Of a stretch of 64,000 nucleotides of DNA, positions 40,333 through 49,059 are shown piece by piece. Position 1 is the first letter of the stretch. Each line of letters begins with the position of its first letter. This stretch comes from Acidipropionibacterium jensenii DSM 20535 (GTDB lineage: Bacteria; Actinomycetota; Actinomycetes; Propionibacteriales; Propionibacteriaceae), in assembly GCF_000425285.1 (NCBI RefSeq), contig NZ_AUDD01000008.1, positions 1 to 64,000 of the forward strand, in the 5' to 3' direction. The notes under the pieces are model-generated. The model was not told the DNA's origin and did no database searches. It saw only the letters and a list, made by a program, of their open reading frames with translations. Made by a program: the position numbers and the translations under genes.

Positions 40333-41823
40333 ATGACCCAGACAGATTCCCCCACCTACCGGGTTGTCACCTACGGGTGCCAGATGAACGTCCACGACTC
40401 CGAGCGCATCGCCGGGATGCTCGAGTCGGCGGGCTACGTCCCCGACCCGCGCACCGGCAGCCTCGATCCCGCCGACGTCGTCGTCTTCAACACCTGCGCG
40501 GTCCGCGAGAACGCCGACAACCGGTTGTACGGAACCCTGGGCCACATGGCCTCGGTCAAGGAGGCCAATCCCGGGATGCAGCTGGCCGTCGGCGGTTGCA
40601 TGGCCCAGAAGGACAAGCAGGTGGTGGTCGACCGGGCGCCCTGGGTCGACGTCGTCTTCGGCACCCACAACCTCGGGTCACTGCCGGCGCTGTTGGAACG
40701 TTCCCGGTCCCTGGAGGCCGCTCAGGTCGAGATCAAGGAGGCCCTCCAGACCTTCCCCAGCAATCTGCCGACCCACCGCGAGTCGGCGTACTCCGCCTGG
40801 GTGTCGATCTCTGTGGGCTGCAACAACACCTGCACCTTCTGCATCGTCCCCCAGCTGAGGGGCAAGGAGACCGACCGGCGTCCCGGAGACATCCTCGCCG
40901 AGATCCGCGCCCTGGTCGACGAGGGGGTCCAGGAGATCACCCTGCTCGGCCAGAATGTCAACTCCTACGGCGTCCAGTTCGGAGACCGGGGGGCGTTCGC
41001 GAAGCTGCTGCGCGCCTGCGGCCAGATCGACGGCCTCGAGCGGGTGCGATTCACCTCCCCGCACCCGGCGGCCTTCACCGACGACGTCATCGAGGCGATG
41101 GCTCAGACCCCCAACGTGATGCCGAGCCTGCACATGCCCCTGCAGTCCGGATCCGACCGGATCCTTCGTCAGATGAGGCGCTCCTACCGCAGCACCCGGT
41201 TCCTCGGCATCCTCGAGAGGGTGCGCGAGGCCATCCCGCACGCCGCGATCACCACCGACATCATCGTCGGTTTCCCCGGTGAGACCGAGGCGGACTTCGC
41301 CGAGACGATGAGGGTCGTCGAGCAGGCCCGGTTCTCGGCCGCTTACACCTTCCAGTACTCGATCCGGCCCGGCACCCCGGCCGGCGAGATGGCGGACCAG
41401 GTGCCCAAGCAGGTCGTCCAGGAGCGTTACGAGCGGCTGGTCGCCCTGGTCGACCGGATCGCCTGGGCGGAGAACCGCACCCTGGAGGGAAGCACCGCCG
41501 AGGTGATGTTCGCCCTGGGGGAGGGTCGCAAGGACGAGGAGACGCACCGGGTCACCGGACGCGCCCGGGACAACCGGCTCATCCATGTGAGCCTGGCCCC
41601 CGGCCAGCAGCGCCCCCGCCCCGGTGACATCGGGACGGTGCGGATCAGCCACGGGGCGCCCCACCACCTGATCGCCGATGGCGGCCTGCTGGATCTGCGG
41701 CGAACCAGGGGTGGAGACGCCTGGCAGGCCCGCGAGGAGTCCCGGGAGGACGTCGTCGCAATGACTCCCCAGACGCGCACGGTCTCGCTGGGGATGCCGG
41801 TCATCGGCTCGTCGGCCCGGTGA
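40333..41823 (+). CDS. miaB: tRNA-2-methylthio-N6-dimethylallyladenosine synthase (MiaB)
   Basis: This radical-SAM methylthiotransferase acts on i6A37 of tRNAs reading UNN codons. It has 496 aa from ATG 40333 ([19 protein letters not shown]). N-terminal cluster cysteines lie in [24 protein letters not shown] and VGGCMAQKD; the radical-SAM motif is CNNTCTFC; a TRAM domain ends near HHLIADGG. The GCQMN and [13 protein letters not shown] blocks separate it from RimO. Its partner miaA lies about 500 bases downstream with a small antisense-strand gene between. A strong stem-loop follows 60 bases after the stop. Confidence 0.96.
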   Translation: MTQTDSPTYRVVTYGCQMNVHDSERIAGMLESAGYVPDPRTGSLDPADVVVFNTCAVRENADNRLYGTLGHMASVKEANPGMQLAVGGCMAQKDKQVVVDRAPWVDVVFGTHNLGSLPALLERSRSLEAAQVEIKEALQTFPSNLPTHRESAYSAWVSISVGCNNTCTFCIVPQLRGKETDRRPGDILAEIRALVDEGVQEITLLGQNVNSYGVQFGDRGAFAKLLRACGQIDGLERVRFTSPHPAAFTDDVIEAMAQTPNVMPSLHMPLQSGSDRILRQMRRSYRSTRFLGILERVREAIPHAAITTDIIVGFPGETEADFAETMRVVEQARFSAAYTFQYSIRPGTPAGEMADQVPKQVVQERYERLVALVDRIAWAENRTLEGSTAEVMFALGEGRKDEETHRVTGRARDNRLIHVSLAPGQQRPRPGDIGTVRISHGAPHHLIADGGLLDLRRTRGGDAWQAREESREDVVAMTPQTRTVSLGMPVIGSSAR

Positions 41824-41883
41824 GGACCTGCTGTGCCGCGTCTCGGGTGAGGTGAGGCGCCCGGAATGATGTCCGGACATGAC

Positions 41884-41918
41884 AGAGGGGCGACAGCCAT
41901 GTGCTGTCGCCCCTCTGC
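41884..41918. terminator. 15-bp stem-loop terminator after miaB
   Basis: CAGAGGGGCGACAGC (41884-41898) and its exact complement (41904-41918) enclose a CATGT loop. It lies between convergent miaB (+) and the small antitoxin-family gene (-), so it may serve both. Confidence 0.85.
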
Positions 41919-42002
41919 CGTGCCCTGGGCGGGCCTCCGCCGAAGCGGAACCGCCGAGTGACACCTCGTCAAGATCTGTGGGCCGTCATCGGAGACGGAA
42001 AC

Positions 42003-42203
42003 TCAGAGGTTTCCGGTCCTGTCCTTGACTGCCTTCTGGGCTGCATCGATCTGACCTGAGAACTTGTCGCCGGTGACTGAGTCAATCTTGTCACCGATCT
42101 TGTCCACTGCCTGATCGATCTGGTCCTCGTGGCTGTTGACGGCGTCCTTGATCTTGTCCTGATGGTTGATCACGGCGTCCTTGGCCTTGTCAAAGAGTCC
42201 CAT
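42003..42203 (-). CDS. Rv0909-family (MT0933-like) putative antitoxin
   Basis: This small, charged, soluble helical protein has 66 aa with internal heptad-like repetition (INHQDKIKDAVNSHEDQIDQ, then AVDKIGDKIDSV). The opening MGLFDKAKDAV is the family hallmark. GAGGAGGG lies just upstream of the ATG. The family is annotated as putative toxin-antitoxin antitoxin in mycobacteria, but no toxin gene lies beside it here: its neighbours are miaB and miaA. A stress-related or orphan role is as likely. Confidence 0.75.
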   Translation of the reverse strand: MGLFDKAKDAVINHQDKIKDAVNSHEDQIDQAVDKIGDKIDSVTGDKFSGQIDAAQKAVKDRTGNL

Positions 42204-42343
42204 AGGCCCTCCTCACTCGGGGGATCACCCCTCCGTCCGGTTCAGTACAGTGTGCTCATCACAGCTCCGGTGCGCAAGGGCCGAGCTCAGAATTTCTCAG
42301 AATTCGAGATGACGGCCGATGGGCCGCCCCTGGAGGAGGTCGC

Positions 42344-43267
42344 ATGGTGGTCCCCCCGGTGATCGCCGTGCTCGGGCCGACCGCGAGCGGCAAGTCTGCC
42401 CTGGCCGTCGCGCTGGCCGAGCGGATGGCCGCCGGCGGAACCCCCGCCGAGATCGTCAACGCCGACTCGATGCTGGTCTATCGCGGGATGGACATCGGCA
42501 CCGCCAAGCCGCACCCCACCGAGCTGGCCAGGGTGCGCCACCATCTGGTCGACGTCCTCGAGGTCACCCGGACCTCCTCCATCGCGCTCATCCAGCAGAT
42601 GGCGCGCAGCGCCATCGAGGACTGCGCCGCACGCAGGGTGCTCCCCCTGGTGGTCGGAGGATCGGCCCTCTACAGCCGGGCCGTTCTCGATGAGCTGGAG
42701 ATCCCGCCGACCGATCCGGCGGTGAGATCGCGTCTGGAGGCCGAGCTGGACGATGTCGGGGCCGAGCAGCTCCACCGGCGGCTGGCCCGTCTCGACCCGG
42801 CAGCGGCGGCGGCCATCCTGCCGGGCAACGGACGGCGGATCGTCAGAGCCCTGGAGGTCGTGGAGCTGACCGGGTCCTTCTCGGCGACACTTCCCGACGG
42901 GCGCTTCCACTACCCGGGAACCGTGGAGATCGGCCTGACCCTCTCCCGTGAGGACCTGGACGCCCGGATTCAGCAGCGGGTCGACCAGATGTGGAGCGAG
43001 GGTCTGGTCGCGGAGGTCAGAGGTCTAGTCGAGGCCGGTCTGAGACAGGGCCGCACGGCATCGCGGGCACTGGGCTACCGCCAGGTGCTGGATCTCCTCG
43101 ACGGTCGCATCGACGAGGACAGGGCGCGCACCGACACCGTCGTGCGGACTCGCAGGTTCGCCCGCAAGCAGCTCATGTGGTACCGGCGCGATCCCCGGAT
43201 CCACTGGTTCGACGCGCTTGACCCCGATCTGGTGGACCGGGTCCTGGAGTGGCTGGAGTCACGCTGA
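42344..43267 (+). CDS. miaA: tRNA dimethylallyltransferase (MiaA)
   Basis: This adds the dimethylallyl group to A37 of tRNAs, producing MiaB's substrate. It has 307 aa. The P-loop is GPTASGKS (11-18), followed by NADSMLVYRGMDIGTAKP and HHLVDV, all hallmarks. The C-terminal GYRQVLDLLDGR and RRFARKQLMWYRRDP are present. ATG 42344 has a near-perfect GGAGGAGGT ribosome site (42332-42340). It is followed closely by dapF on the same strand. Confidence 0.96.
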   Translation: MVVPPVIAVLGPTASGKSALAVALAERMAAGGTPAEIVNADSMLVYRGMDIGTAKPHPTELARVRHHLVDVLEVTRTSSIALIQQMARSAIEDCAARRVLPLVVGGSALYSRAVLDELEIPPTDPAVRSRLEAELDDVGAEQLHRRLARLDPAAAAAILPGNGRRIVRALEVVELTGSFSATLPDGRFHYPGTVEIGLTLSREDLDARIQQRVDQMWSEGLVAEVRGLVEAGLRQGRTASRALGYRQVLDLLDGRIDEDRARTDTVVRTRRFARKQLMWYRRDPRIHWFDALDPDLVDRVLEWLESR

Positions 43268-43348
43268 GGGGGAGCCCTTGGCAGGGAGCACCGAGAAATG
43301 GCTCCCCCGCTGTTGACGACCGGCGCCCACGGGGTAAGCATGGTGGCC

Positions 43349-44179
43349 ATGCGGACCACACAGTTCTCGAAGGGCCAGGGCACCGGGAACGACTTCGTCA
43401 TCCTGCTCGACCGACCGGGGATGCTCAATCTCACCCCGGCGCACGTCAAGTGGCTGTGCGACCGCAGGTTCGGCGTCGGCGGCGACGGCCTGCTGCGCGC
43501 CACCCGCGCCAGCAACATCCCCGAGTGGGACGGCCGCCCCGACATGTGGTTCATGGACTTCCGCAATGCCGACGGTTCGATCGCCGAGATGTGCGGCAAC
43601 GGTCTGCGAGTCTTCGCCGAGTTCCTCCGCGAGGAGGGCCTCATCACCGGCAACGAGGTGGACATCGCCACCCGGGTCGGGGTCAAGCACGTCCTGGTGC
43701 ACGGCGACGGCACCATCACCGCCGACCTGGGCCGTGCCGCGGTCAGTGACGAGCCGGTGACCGTCACCCTGGACGGGAGAAGCTGGCAGGCCACACCGGT
43801 CGACGTCGGCAACCCGCACGCCGTGGTCCTGCTGGGGGCCGACGACGACCTCGACGAGCTGCCGGTGCAGACCCAGCCCAGCTGGGAGCCCCGGTCGGCA
43901 TTCCCCGACGGGGTCAATATCGAGTTCGTCGAGATGATCGAGCCGGGACACGTCCGGATGAGGGTCCATGAGAGGGGTGTCGGCGAGACGCTGTCCTGCG
44001 GCACCGGAACGGTGGCCGTGGCGGCGGCCATGACGGCCGCCACCGGACACCACGGACCCTGGACGGTCGACGTGCCGGGAGGCAGGATCGTCGTCGAGGA
44101 GTCCGACGACGGGTTCCGGCTGATCGGTCCGGCGGTGATCCAGATCCACGGCGAGGTGATCTGTCCCGACCTCGGCTGA
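43349..44179 (+). CDS. dapF: Diaminopimelate epimerase (DapF)
   Basis: This racemises LL- to meso-diaminopimelate for lysine and peptidoglycan. It has 276 aa from ATG 43349 (MRTTQFSKGQGTGNDFV). The two catalytic cysteines are in EMCGNGLRVFAE and TLSCGTGTVAVAA. Starts at 43340 or 43298 would add up to 17 residues not typical of the family. The miaA-dapF-hflX order is the usual actinobacterial arrangement, and this gene lies 81 bases after miaA. Confidence 0.95.
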   Translation: MRTTQFSKGQGTGNDFVILLDRPGMLNLTPAHVKWLCDRRFGVGGDGLLRATRASNIPEWDGRPDMWFMDFRNADGSIAEMCGNGLRVFAEFLREEGLITGNEVDIATRVGVKHVLVHGDGTITADLGRAAVSDEPVTVTLDGRSWQATPVDVGNPHAVVLLGADDDLDELPVQTQPSWEPRSAFPDGVNIEFVEMIEPGHVRMRVHERGVGETLSCGTGTVAVAAAMTAATGHHGPWTVDVPGGRIVVEESDDGFRLIGPAVIQIHGEVICPDLG

Positions 44180-44249
44180 CCGGCCGCGATCGGGATGCCG
44201 CAGGCGCCGGCCGTGGAAAACAGCAGGCAGTCGTGGAAAGCTGTGGCTG

Positions 44250-45764
44250 ATGACTTCGATCGATGACGTACCCCCTGAGAACATGCCCGGGCAGCACCGG
44301 GACGACCAGGACAGCACCGGCAACGAGGCCCGGGACGATGAGAACCGGACCTCTGAGACCCCGGCAGATGAGACCCCGACAGACGAGAACTGGGACGGCG
44401 ACCAGTTCGACCTGGACGCGCGGCTGGCACTGACCCGGGTGCCGGGCATGTCCACCGACCTGTCCGACATCACCGAGGTCGAGTACCGGACCCTGCGTCT
44501 GGAGCGGGTGGTGCTCGCATCGGTGTGGACCGAGGGCAGCGCCGAGGACGCCCAGAACGCGATGGAGGAGCTCAAGCTGCTCGCCGAGACCGCGGGCTCC
44601 CAGGTACTCGACGGCCTCATCCAACGGCGTCCCACCCCCGATCCGGCCACCTACATCGGGTCCGGCAAGGTCGAGGAGCTCAAGGAGGTGGTGGTCGCCA
44701 CCGGTGCCGACACCGTGATCTGCGACGGGGAGCTGGACGGCGCCCAGTTGCGCAACCTCGAGGACCGGGTCGGCGTCAAGGTCATCGATCGCACCATCCT
44801 CATCCTCGACATCTTCGCCCAGCACGCCAGCAGCGTCGAGGGCAAGACCCAGGTCGAGCTGGCCCAGCTCCAGTACATGAAGCAGCGGCTGCGCGGCTGG
44901 GGCCACAGCCTGTCCCGGCAGGCCGGCGGCCGGGCGGCCGCGGGGGCCGGGATCGGCGGCCGCGGTCCCGGCGAGACGAAGATCGAGACAGATCGACGTC
45001 GCATCAACACCCGGATCTCCCGGCTTCGCCGAAAGCTCCGCGCGATGCACTCCACCCGCCAGGAGAAACGCGCCGACCGGACCCGCAATGCGATCCCCTC
45101 GGTCGCCATCGTCGGATACACCAATGCCGGCAAGTCGTCCCTGCTCAATCGCCTCACCCGGGCCGGGGTGCTCGTGGAGGACGCCCTCTTCGCCACTCTC
45201 GACCCGACCACCAGACGGGCCACCGCCGAGGACGGCCGGGTCTACACCCTCACCGACACCGTTGGATTCGTCCGCCACCTTCCGCTCCACCTGGTCGAGG
45301 CCTTCGCCTCCACTCTGGAGGAGACCGCCCAGGCCGATCTGCTGGTCCACGTCGTCGACGCCGCCGCTCCCGATCCTGCCGGTCAGGTTGCGGCGGTCCA
45401 CCAGGTCCTGTCGGGGATCGGTGCCGGCGAGCTGCCCGAACTCCTGGTCCTCAACAAGGCCGACCTGCTGAGCAGCGACGACGAGATGGCGCTGCGCGCC
45501 ACCTTCCCCGGGGCCCTGCTCGTCTCGGCGCACAGCGGCGAGGGGATCGAGGAGCTGGTCTCCCGGATCGAGGAGGGACTGCCGGTCCCCGAGGAGCTGG
45601 TCGACGCCGTTCTGCCCTACCAGCGGGGCGATCTGGTCGACAGGATCCACCGACTCGGCACCATCGTCTCGGTCGAGCACACCGGCGAGGGGACCCACGT
45701 GGTGGCCCACCTGCACCCCGGCCTGGCCGCCGAGGTGCGCGCCGCCGCGGTCGCCGCCCGGTGA
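44250..45764 (+). CDS. hflX: Ribosome-associated GTPase HflX
   Basis: This GTPase splits stalled or heat-damaged 70S ribosomes. It has 504 aa. About 55 acidic, Thr/Glu-rich N-terminal residues (low complexity, PADETPTDEN) come before the HflX domain, which has the GGRGPGETKIETDRRRI signature (read here as GIGGRGPGETKIETDRRR). The GTPase motifs are GYTNAGKSS (G1), DTVGFVR (G3) and VLNKADLL (G4). It overlaps dinG by four bases (GTGA). It ends normally. Confidence 0.95.
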   Translation: MTSIDDVPPENMPGQHRDDQDSTGNEARDDENRTSETPADETPTDENWDGDQFDLDARLALTRVPGMSTDLSDITEVEYRTLRLERVVLASVWTEGSAEDAQNAMEELKLLAETAGSQVLDGLIQRRPTPDPATYIGSGKVEELKEVVVATGADTVICDGELDGAQLRNLEDRVGVKVIDRTILILDIFAQHASSVEGKTQVELAQLQYMKQRLRGWGHSLSRQAGGRAAAGAGIGGRGPGETKIETDRRRINTRISRLRRKLRAMHSTRQEKRADRTRNAIPSVAIVGYTNAGKSSLLNRLTRAGVLVEDALFATLDPTTRRATAEDGRVYTLTDTVGFVRHLPLHLVEAFASTLEETAQADLLVHVVDAAAPDPAGQVAAVHQVLSGIGAGELPELLVLNKADLLSSDDEMALRATFPGALLVSAHSGEGIEELVSRIEEGLPVPEELVDAVLPYQRGDLVDRIHRLGTIVSVEHTGEGTHVVAHLHPGLAAEVRAAAVAAR

Positions 45765-47767
45765 GTCCGGTGCCGGCCCACCGCGCCCTGCTGGCCGCCG
45801 CGGTCGAGGCCATCGGGGGCAGTCCCAGGCCGGGCCAGCTGGAGATGGCAGACGCGGTCGACCGAGCGATGGACGAGGGGATCCACCTTCTCGTGCAGGC
45901 CGGGACGGGCACCGGCAAGTCACTGGGCTACCTGGCACCGGCCCTGGCACGGGCCGTCGACCACGACACCCGGGTGATCGTCGCCACCGCCACCCTCGCC
46001 CTCCAGGCCCAGCTCGCCCACAAGGACATTCCCGCCGCCCTGAAGGCCGCCGCCGCCACCCTGAAGCGCACCCCACGGACCGCGGTGCTCAAGGGACGCT
46101 CGAACCACGCCTGCCTCTACCGGGTGCGTGACGGGGTGCGACCCGACCAGGACGCCCTGCTCACCGGCGGCCAGCTGACCGCCGACCAGTCCGCCGCCGG
46201 CGACCCCGACTCCCGCCTGGGCGCCGAGGTCGTGATGCTGCGCGAGTGGGCCGAGGACCAGGCCGACCGCGGCCTGCTGGGCGATCGCGACGACGCTCCC
46301 GACCACTCGCCACGAGCCTGGTCGCAGGTCTCGGTGCCGGCCCGCGAGTGTCTCGGCACGCGCTGCCCGTTCGCCGAGGAGTGTCTCTTCGAGGTGGCCC
46401 GTCAGAAGGCCCGGGAGGCCGATCTGGTGGTCACCAACCACGCCCTGCTGGCCATCGACGCCCTCAACGACGGCAATGTGCTCCCCGAGCACGAGGTCGT
46501 CATCATCGACGAGGCCCACGAGGTGGTCGACCGGTTCACCGGTGCCGCCTCGGCCCTGCTCACCCCCACCCTGGTGACCGCCGTCGCCAAACGTGCCGCA
46601 TCCTGGCTCGACGACAACCTGGCCGCCGACCTGCTCGACCAGGCCGACACCCTCCACGAGGCCCTGGAGGCCACCGAACCGGGCCGGGTCACCGACCCCG
46701 GAGCCTCGCTCATCGTGGCCGCCCAGAGCCTGCGCGACCTGTCCCGATCCGCCGTCTCTGCGCTGGGACGACGCGATGAGGGGGAGGAGGCCGGGGCCGA
46801 TGCCGAACGGACCCAGGCCCAGGGTGCGATGCGCGAGGTCTTCGAGGTCGCCGAACGGATCGCCGCCCTGGCCACCGCCGATGTCGTGTGGATCAGCGAG
46901 TCGGAGTACACCGGGCGGGCCGCACAGGTCGCACCTCTCAAGGTCGCGGGGCTGCTGCGCGCCAATGTGCTGTCCGGGGCCACCACCATCCTCACCTCGG
47001 CGACCCTGAAGATCGGCGGGGAGTTCACCTCGGCGGCCCGCGACGTCGGACTGCAACCCGGGGAACGGGTCGACGACACGCCCGAGGTGCTGGACACCGA
47101 GATGGCCTGGCGGGGGGTCGATGTCGGCTCACCCTTCGACTACCGCTCCCAGGGGATCCTCTACGTCGGTCGCGATTTGCCCCGGCCGCGACGGGACGGA
47201 ATCGCCGAGGAGGTCCTCGACGACCTGGCCGAACTGGTCTGGGCCGCCGGCGGACGCACCCTCGGCCTGTTCGCCTCCCAGCGCAATGCGGTGCGGGCCG
47301 CCGAGCACCTGCGACACGCCCTGCCGAAGGTTCCGGTGCTGTGCCAGGGGGAGGGGCACCTGGCGGGGCTCACCCGGCAGTTCATCGACGATCCGGCCAC
47401 CTGTCTGTTCGGCACCCTGTCGCTGTGGCAGGGGGTCGACGTTCCGGGGGACACCTGCCGGCTGGTGGTCATCGACAAGATCCCCTTCCCACGTCCCGAC
47501 GACCCCCTCACCCAGGCCCGCAGTCAGGCCGTCCAGGAGGCCGGCGGCAACGGGTTCATGACCGTCTCGGCCGGACACGCCGCACTCCTGCTGGCCCAGG
47601 GATCGGGCCGGCTGATCCGACGCGCCGACGACAAGGGGGTGGTGGCGGTCCTCGACCCCCGGCTGGTGACGGCGCGCTACGGATCCTTCCTGCGCGCCTC
47701 GATGCCGGGGTTCTGGACCACCACCGACCGCGAGGTCGCGATCGGGGCGTTGAAGAGGCTGAGCTGA
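45761..47767 (+). CDS. ATP-dependent DNA helicase, DinG/XPD type
   Basis: This superfamily 2 iron-sulfur helicase has 668 aa from GTG 45761, overlapping the hflX stop. Walker A is AGTGTGKS (47-54), motif II is IIDEAHEV, and the four cluster cysteines are one in NHACLYR and three in ECLGTRCPFAEECLFE. The C-terminal helicase motif VI is QGSGRLIRRADDKG. DinG unwinds R-loops and D-loops and is damage-induced in E. coli. Here it appears to be co-transcribed with hflX. I saw no damage-promoter motif directly before it. A hairpin and 41-nt direct repeats follow its stop. Confidence 0.93.
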   Translation: MSPVPAHRALLAAAVEAIGGSPRPGQLEMADAVDRAMDEGIHLLVQAGTGTGKSLGYLAPALARAVDHDTRVIVATATLALQAQLAHKDIPAALKAAAATLKRTPRTAVLKGRSNHACLYRVRDGVRPDQDALLTGGQLTADQSAAGDPDSRLGAEVVMLREWAEDQADRGLLGDRDDAPDHSPRAWSQVSVPARECLGTRCPFAEECLFEVARQKAREADLVVTNHALLAIDALNDGNVLPEHEVVIIDEAHEVVDRFTGAASALLTPTLVTAVAKRAASWLDDNLAADLLDQADTLHEALEATEPGRVTDPGASLIVAAQSLRDLSRSAVSALGRRDEGEEAGADAERTQAQGAMREVFEVAERIAALATADVVWISESEYTGRAAQVAPLKVAGLLRANVLSGATTILTSATLKIGGEFTSAARDVGLQPGERVDDTPEVLDTEMAWRGVDVGSPFDYRSQGILYVGRDLPRPRRDGIAEEVLDDLAELVWAAGGRTLGLFASQRNAVRAAEHLRHALPKVPVLCQGEGHLAGLTRQFIDDPATCLFGTLSLWQGVDVPGDTCRLVVIDKIPFPRPDDPLTQARSQAVQEAGGNGFMTVSAGHAALLLAQGSGRLIRRADDKGVVAVLDPRLVTARYGSFLRASMPGFWTTTDREVAIGALKRLS

Positions 47768-47768
47768 G

Positions 47769-47788
47769 CCAAGGGGACGACCCCTTGG
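47769..47788 (+). terminator. Stem-loop directly after dinG
   Basis: CCAAGGGG and CCCCTTGG pair around ACGA one base after the stop codon. The right arm falls within the first copy of a 41-nt direct repeat. Confidence 0.65.
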
Positions 47789-47896
47789 AAACCCCGTGGC
47801 GACGGCCCTGCAGACTGTCGGACAGCGTCGCTGGCCAGGAGCTGCGCAGAGGGGCGGGGACGACCCCTTGGAAACCCCGTGGCGACGGCCCTGCAG
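47773..47896 (+). repeat. 41-nt direct repeat pair downstream of dinG
   Basis: The segment 47773-47813 is repeated exactly at 47856-47896 (both begin GGGGACGACCCC and end GGCCCTGCAG). The copies are 83 bases apart, with 42 unrelated bases between. No ORF or mobile element is involved. The second copy ends 15 bases before a damage-type promoter motif. Confidence 0.95.
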
Positions 47897-47911
47897 GAAT
47901 CCCTCCCAGAA

Positions 47912-47934
47912 CTGTCAGTGCTCGCAGCTTTGAT
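47912..47934 (+). promoter_or_regulatory. RecA-NDp/PafBC-type promoter before the small membrane protein
   Basis: CTGTCAGTG, an 8-base spacer (CTCGCAGC) and TTTGAT match TTGTCRGTG-N8-TANNNT at 8 of 9 and 2 of 3 fixed positions. It lies 50 bases upstream of the ATG at 47985 and resembles the recA promoter in this window. Confidence 0.55.
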
Positions 47935-47984
47935 GAAGTCACGTCCCCGGCGGATGGCCGGGGACCTGACGAAGGAGCACTCCG

Positions 47985-48272
47985 ATGAGCGTTCAGACAC
48001 GCGCGTGGGACGGGGAAGAGGTCGATCAGGGGGCCGGGCAGGTCATCGTCGGGCCGTGGCCGGCGATCGAGGAGATCCTCGATGAGTCCGAGCCGGTCGT
48101 GATGATCGACCGGCGGGAGCTGGCCGCCGGCGCTGGATCGCTTCGCCCCTGGTGGGCCGATCCGGATATGGTCTGGAATCTGGTGATGGCGAGCCTCCTG
48201 GCACTGATGGTGACCGGGGCGGCGGTCGGCCTGTGGCAGCTCTTCCAGATCTCCGGAGGGTTCGCCGGATGA
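47985..48272 (+). CDS. Small single-pass membrane protein next to nrdR (DivS/ChiZ-position)
   Basis: This 95 aa protein has GAAGGAGCA upstream of its ATG. The cytoplasmic N-terminal part (1-60) is acidic and holds PWPAIEEILDESEPV and a short basic patch; one membrane helix follows at about 64-86 (WNLVMASLLALMVTGAAVGLW), then a short GGFAG tail. I do not recognise a family by sequence. In Corynebacterium and Mycobacterium the gene beside nrdR (between lexA and nrdR) encodes the SOS-induced division inhibitor DivS or ChiZ, a single-pass membrane protein. Size, topology, position and a damage-type promoter agree, but no LysM domain is present and lexA is not here. Function is inference. Confidence 0.65.
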   Translation: MSVQTRAWDGEEVDQGAGQVIVGPWPAIEEILDESEPVVMIDRRELAAGAGSLRPWWADPDMVWNLVMASLLALMVTGAAVGLWQLFQISGGFAG

Positions 48273-48282
48273 TTTCGGGGAG

Positions 48283-48330
48283 ACACTACATCTAGTGTCA
48301 ACAGCGACACGCCAGAACTAGACCTAGTGG
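48283..48330 (+). promoter_or_regulatory. Paired NrdR boxes upstream of nrdR
   Basis: ACACTACATCTAGTGT (48283-48298) and GAACTAGACCTAGTGG (48315-48330) share the CTAnnnnTAG core of the NrdR box and are exactly 32 bases apart, about three helical turns, as in known pairs. They lie between the small membrane protein and nrdR, pointing to autoregulated expression of nrdR-nrdJ. Confidence 0.8.
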
Positions 48331-48402
48331 ATTTTCGCGGTACTCTAGGTCTCACGCACGAGGTCCGTGCAGGCCGGTCGACCAAGGACGGGAGGGGTCA
48401 CG

Positions 48403-48918
48403 ATGCGCTGTCCGTTCTGTCAGCACGAGGACTCCCGGGTGCTCGACTCCAGGGTCTGCGAGGACGGTCTGGCGATCCGTCGGCGCCGGCAGTGCCCGGT
48501 GTGCGAGCGTCGCTTCACCACCATCGAGCGGATGCTGATGGTGGTCCGCAAGAAGGACGGCTCGGAGGAGCCGTTCAGCCGGGAGAAGGTCGTCCAGGGG
48601 GTCCGCAAGGCCTGCGAGGGTCGACCGGTGAGCAGCGCCGACCTGGCGCTCCTCGGTCAGCGGGTCGAGGCCGCCCTGCGCGCCTCGGGAGCCTCGGTGA
48701 TTCCCAGCGATGAGGTCGGTCTGGCGATCCTGCCGCCGCTGCGCGATCTCGACCCGATCGCCTACCTTCGCTTTGCGTCTGTGTATCGCCACTACGAGAC
48801 GATCGACGACTTCGTCAAGGAGATCGATCGCCTCAAGGCCGACGGGACCGACCGACCGTCGGTCGACCAGGGCCAACCGGCACCGGTCAGGGATGCGGCG
48901 AGTCAGCCGTTGTTCTGA
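48403..48918 (+). CDS. nrdR: Transcriptional repressor NrdR
   Basis: This ATP/dATP-sensing repressor acts on ribonucleotide reductase genes. It has 171 aa from ATG 48403 ([11 protein letters not shown]). The zinc ribbon uses CPFC and CPVC; an ATP-cone domain follows ([30 protein letters not shown]). It sits directly upstream of nrdJ (141-base gap), and two NrdR boxes precede it, so the operon is probably self-controlled. The C-terminal tail beyond residue 145 is variable. The ATG has GGGAGGG upstream (48390 region). Confidence 0.96.
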   Translation: MRCPFCQHEDSRVLDSRVCEDGLAIRRRRQCPVCERRFTTIERMLMVVRKKDGSEEPFSREKVVQGVRKACEGRPVSSADLALLGQRVEAALRASGASVIPSDEVGLAILPPLRDLDPIAYLRFASVYRHYETIDDFVKEIDRLKADGTDRPSVDQGQPAPVRDAASQPLF

Positions 48919-49059
48919 CCCCCAGGAACCTGCGGGGCAGGGTTCACAGCCCGGCCTCCGCCATGAGAGATGAAAGAAGCACGACCACGACCCCGGTCAT
49001 GGTCCGTGTCCAACCGAGTATGAGAACAGATCGTCGCTTGACGAGGTGAGGGATAACCC

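Noticed and set aside
42003-42203. Toxin-antitoxin module
   Set aside because: The antitoxin-family gene has no adjacent toxin-sized ORF; its neighbours are miaB and miaA, so no module is claimed.
48919-49059. Possible cobalamin riboswitch before the B12-dependent reductase
   Set aside because: The gap is only 141 bases and has no B12-box-like GCCACTG element or long leader. Control by NrdR boxes upstream of nrdR explains regulation better.
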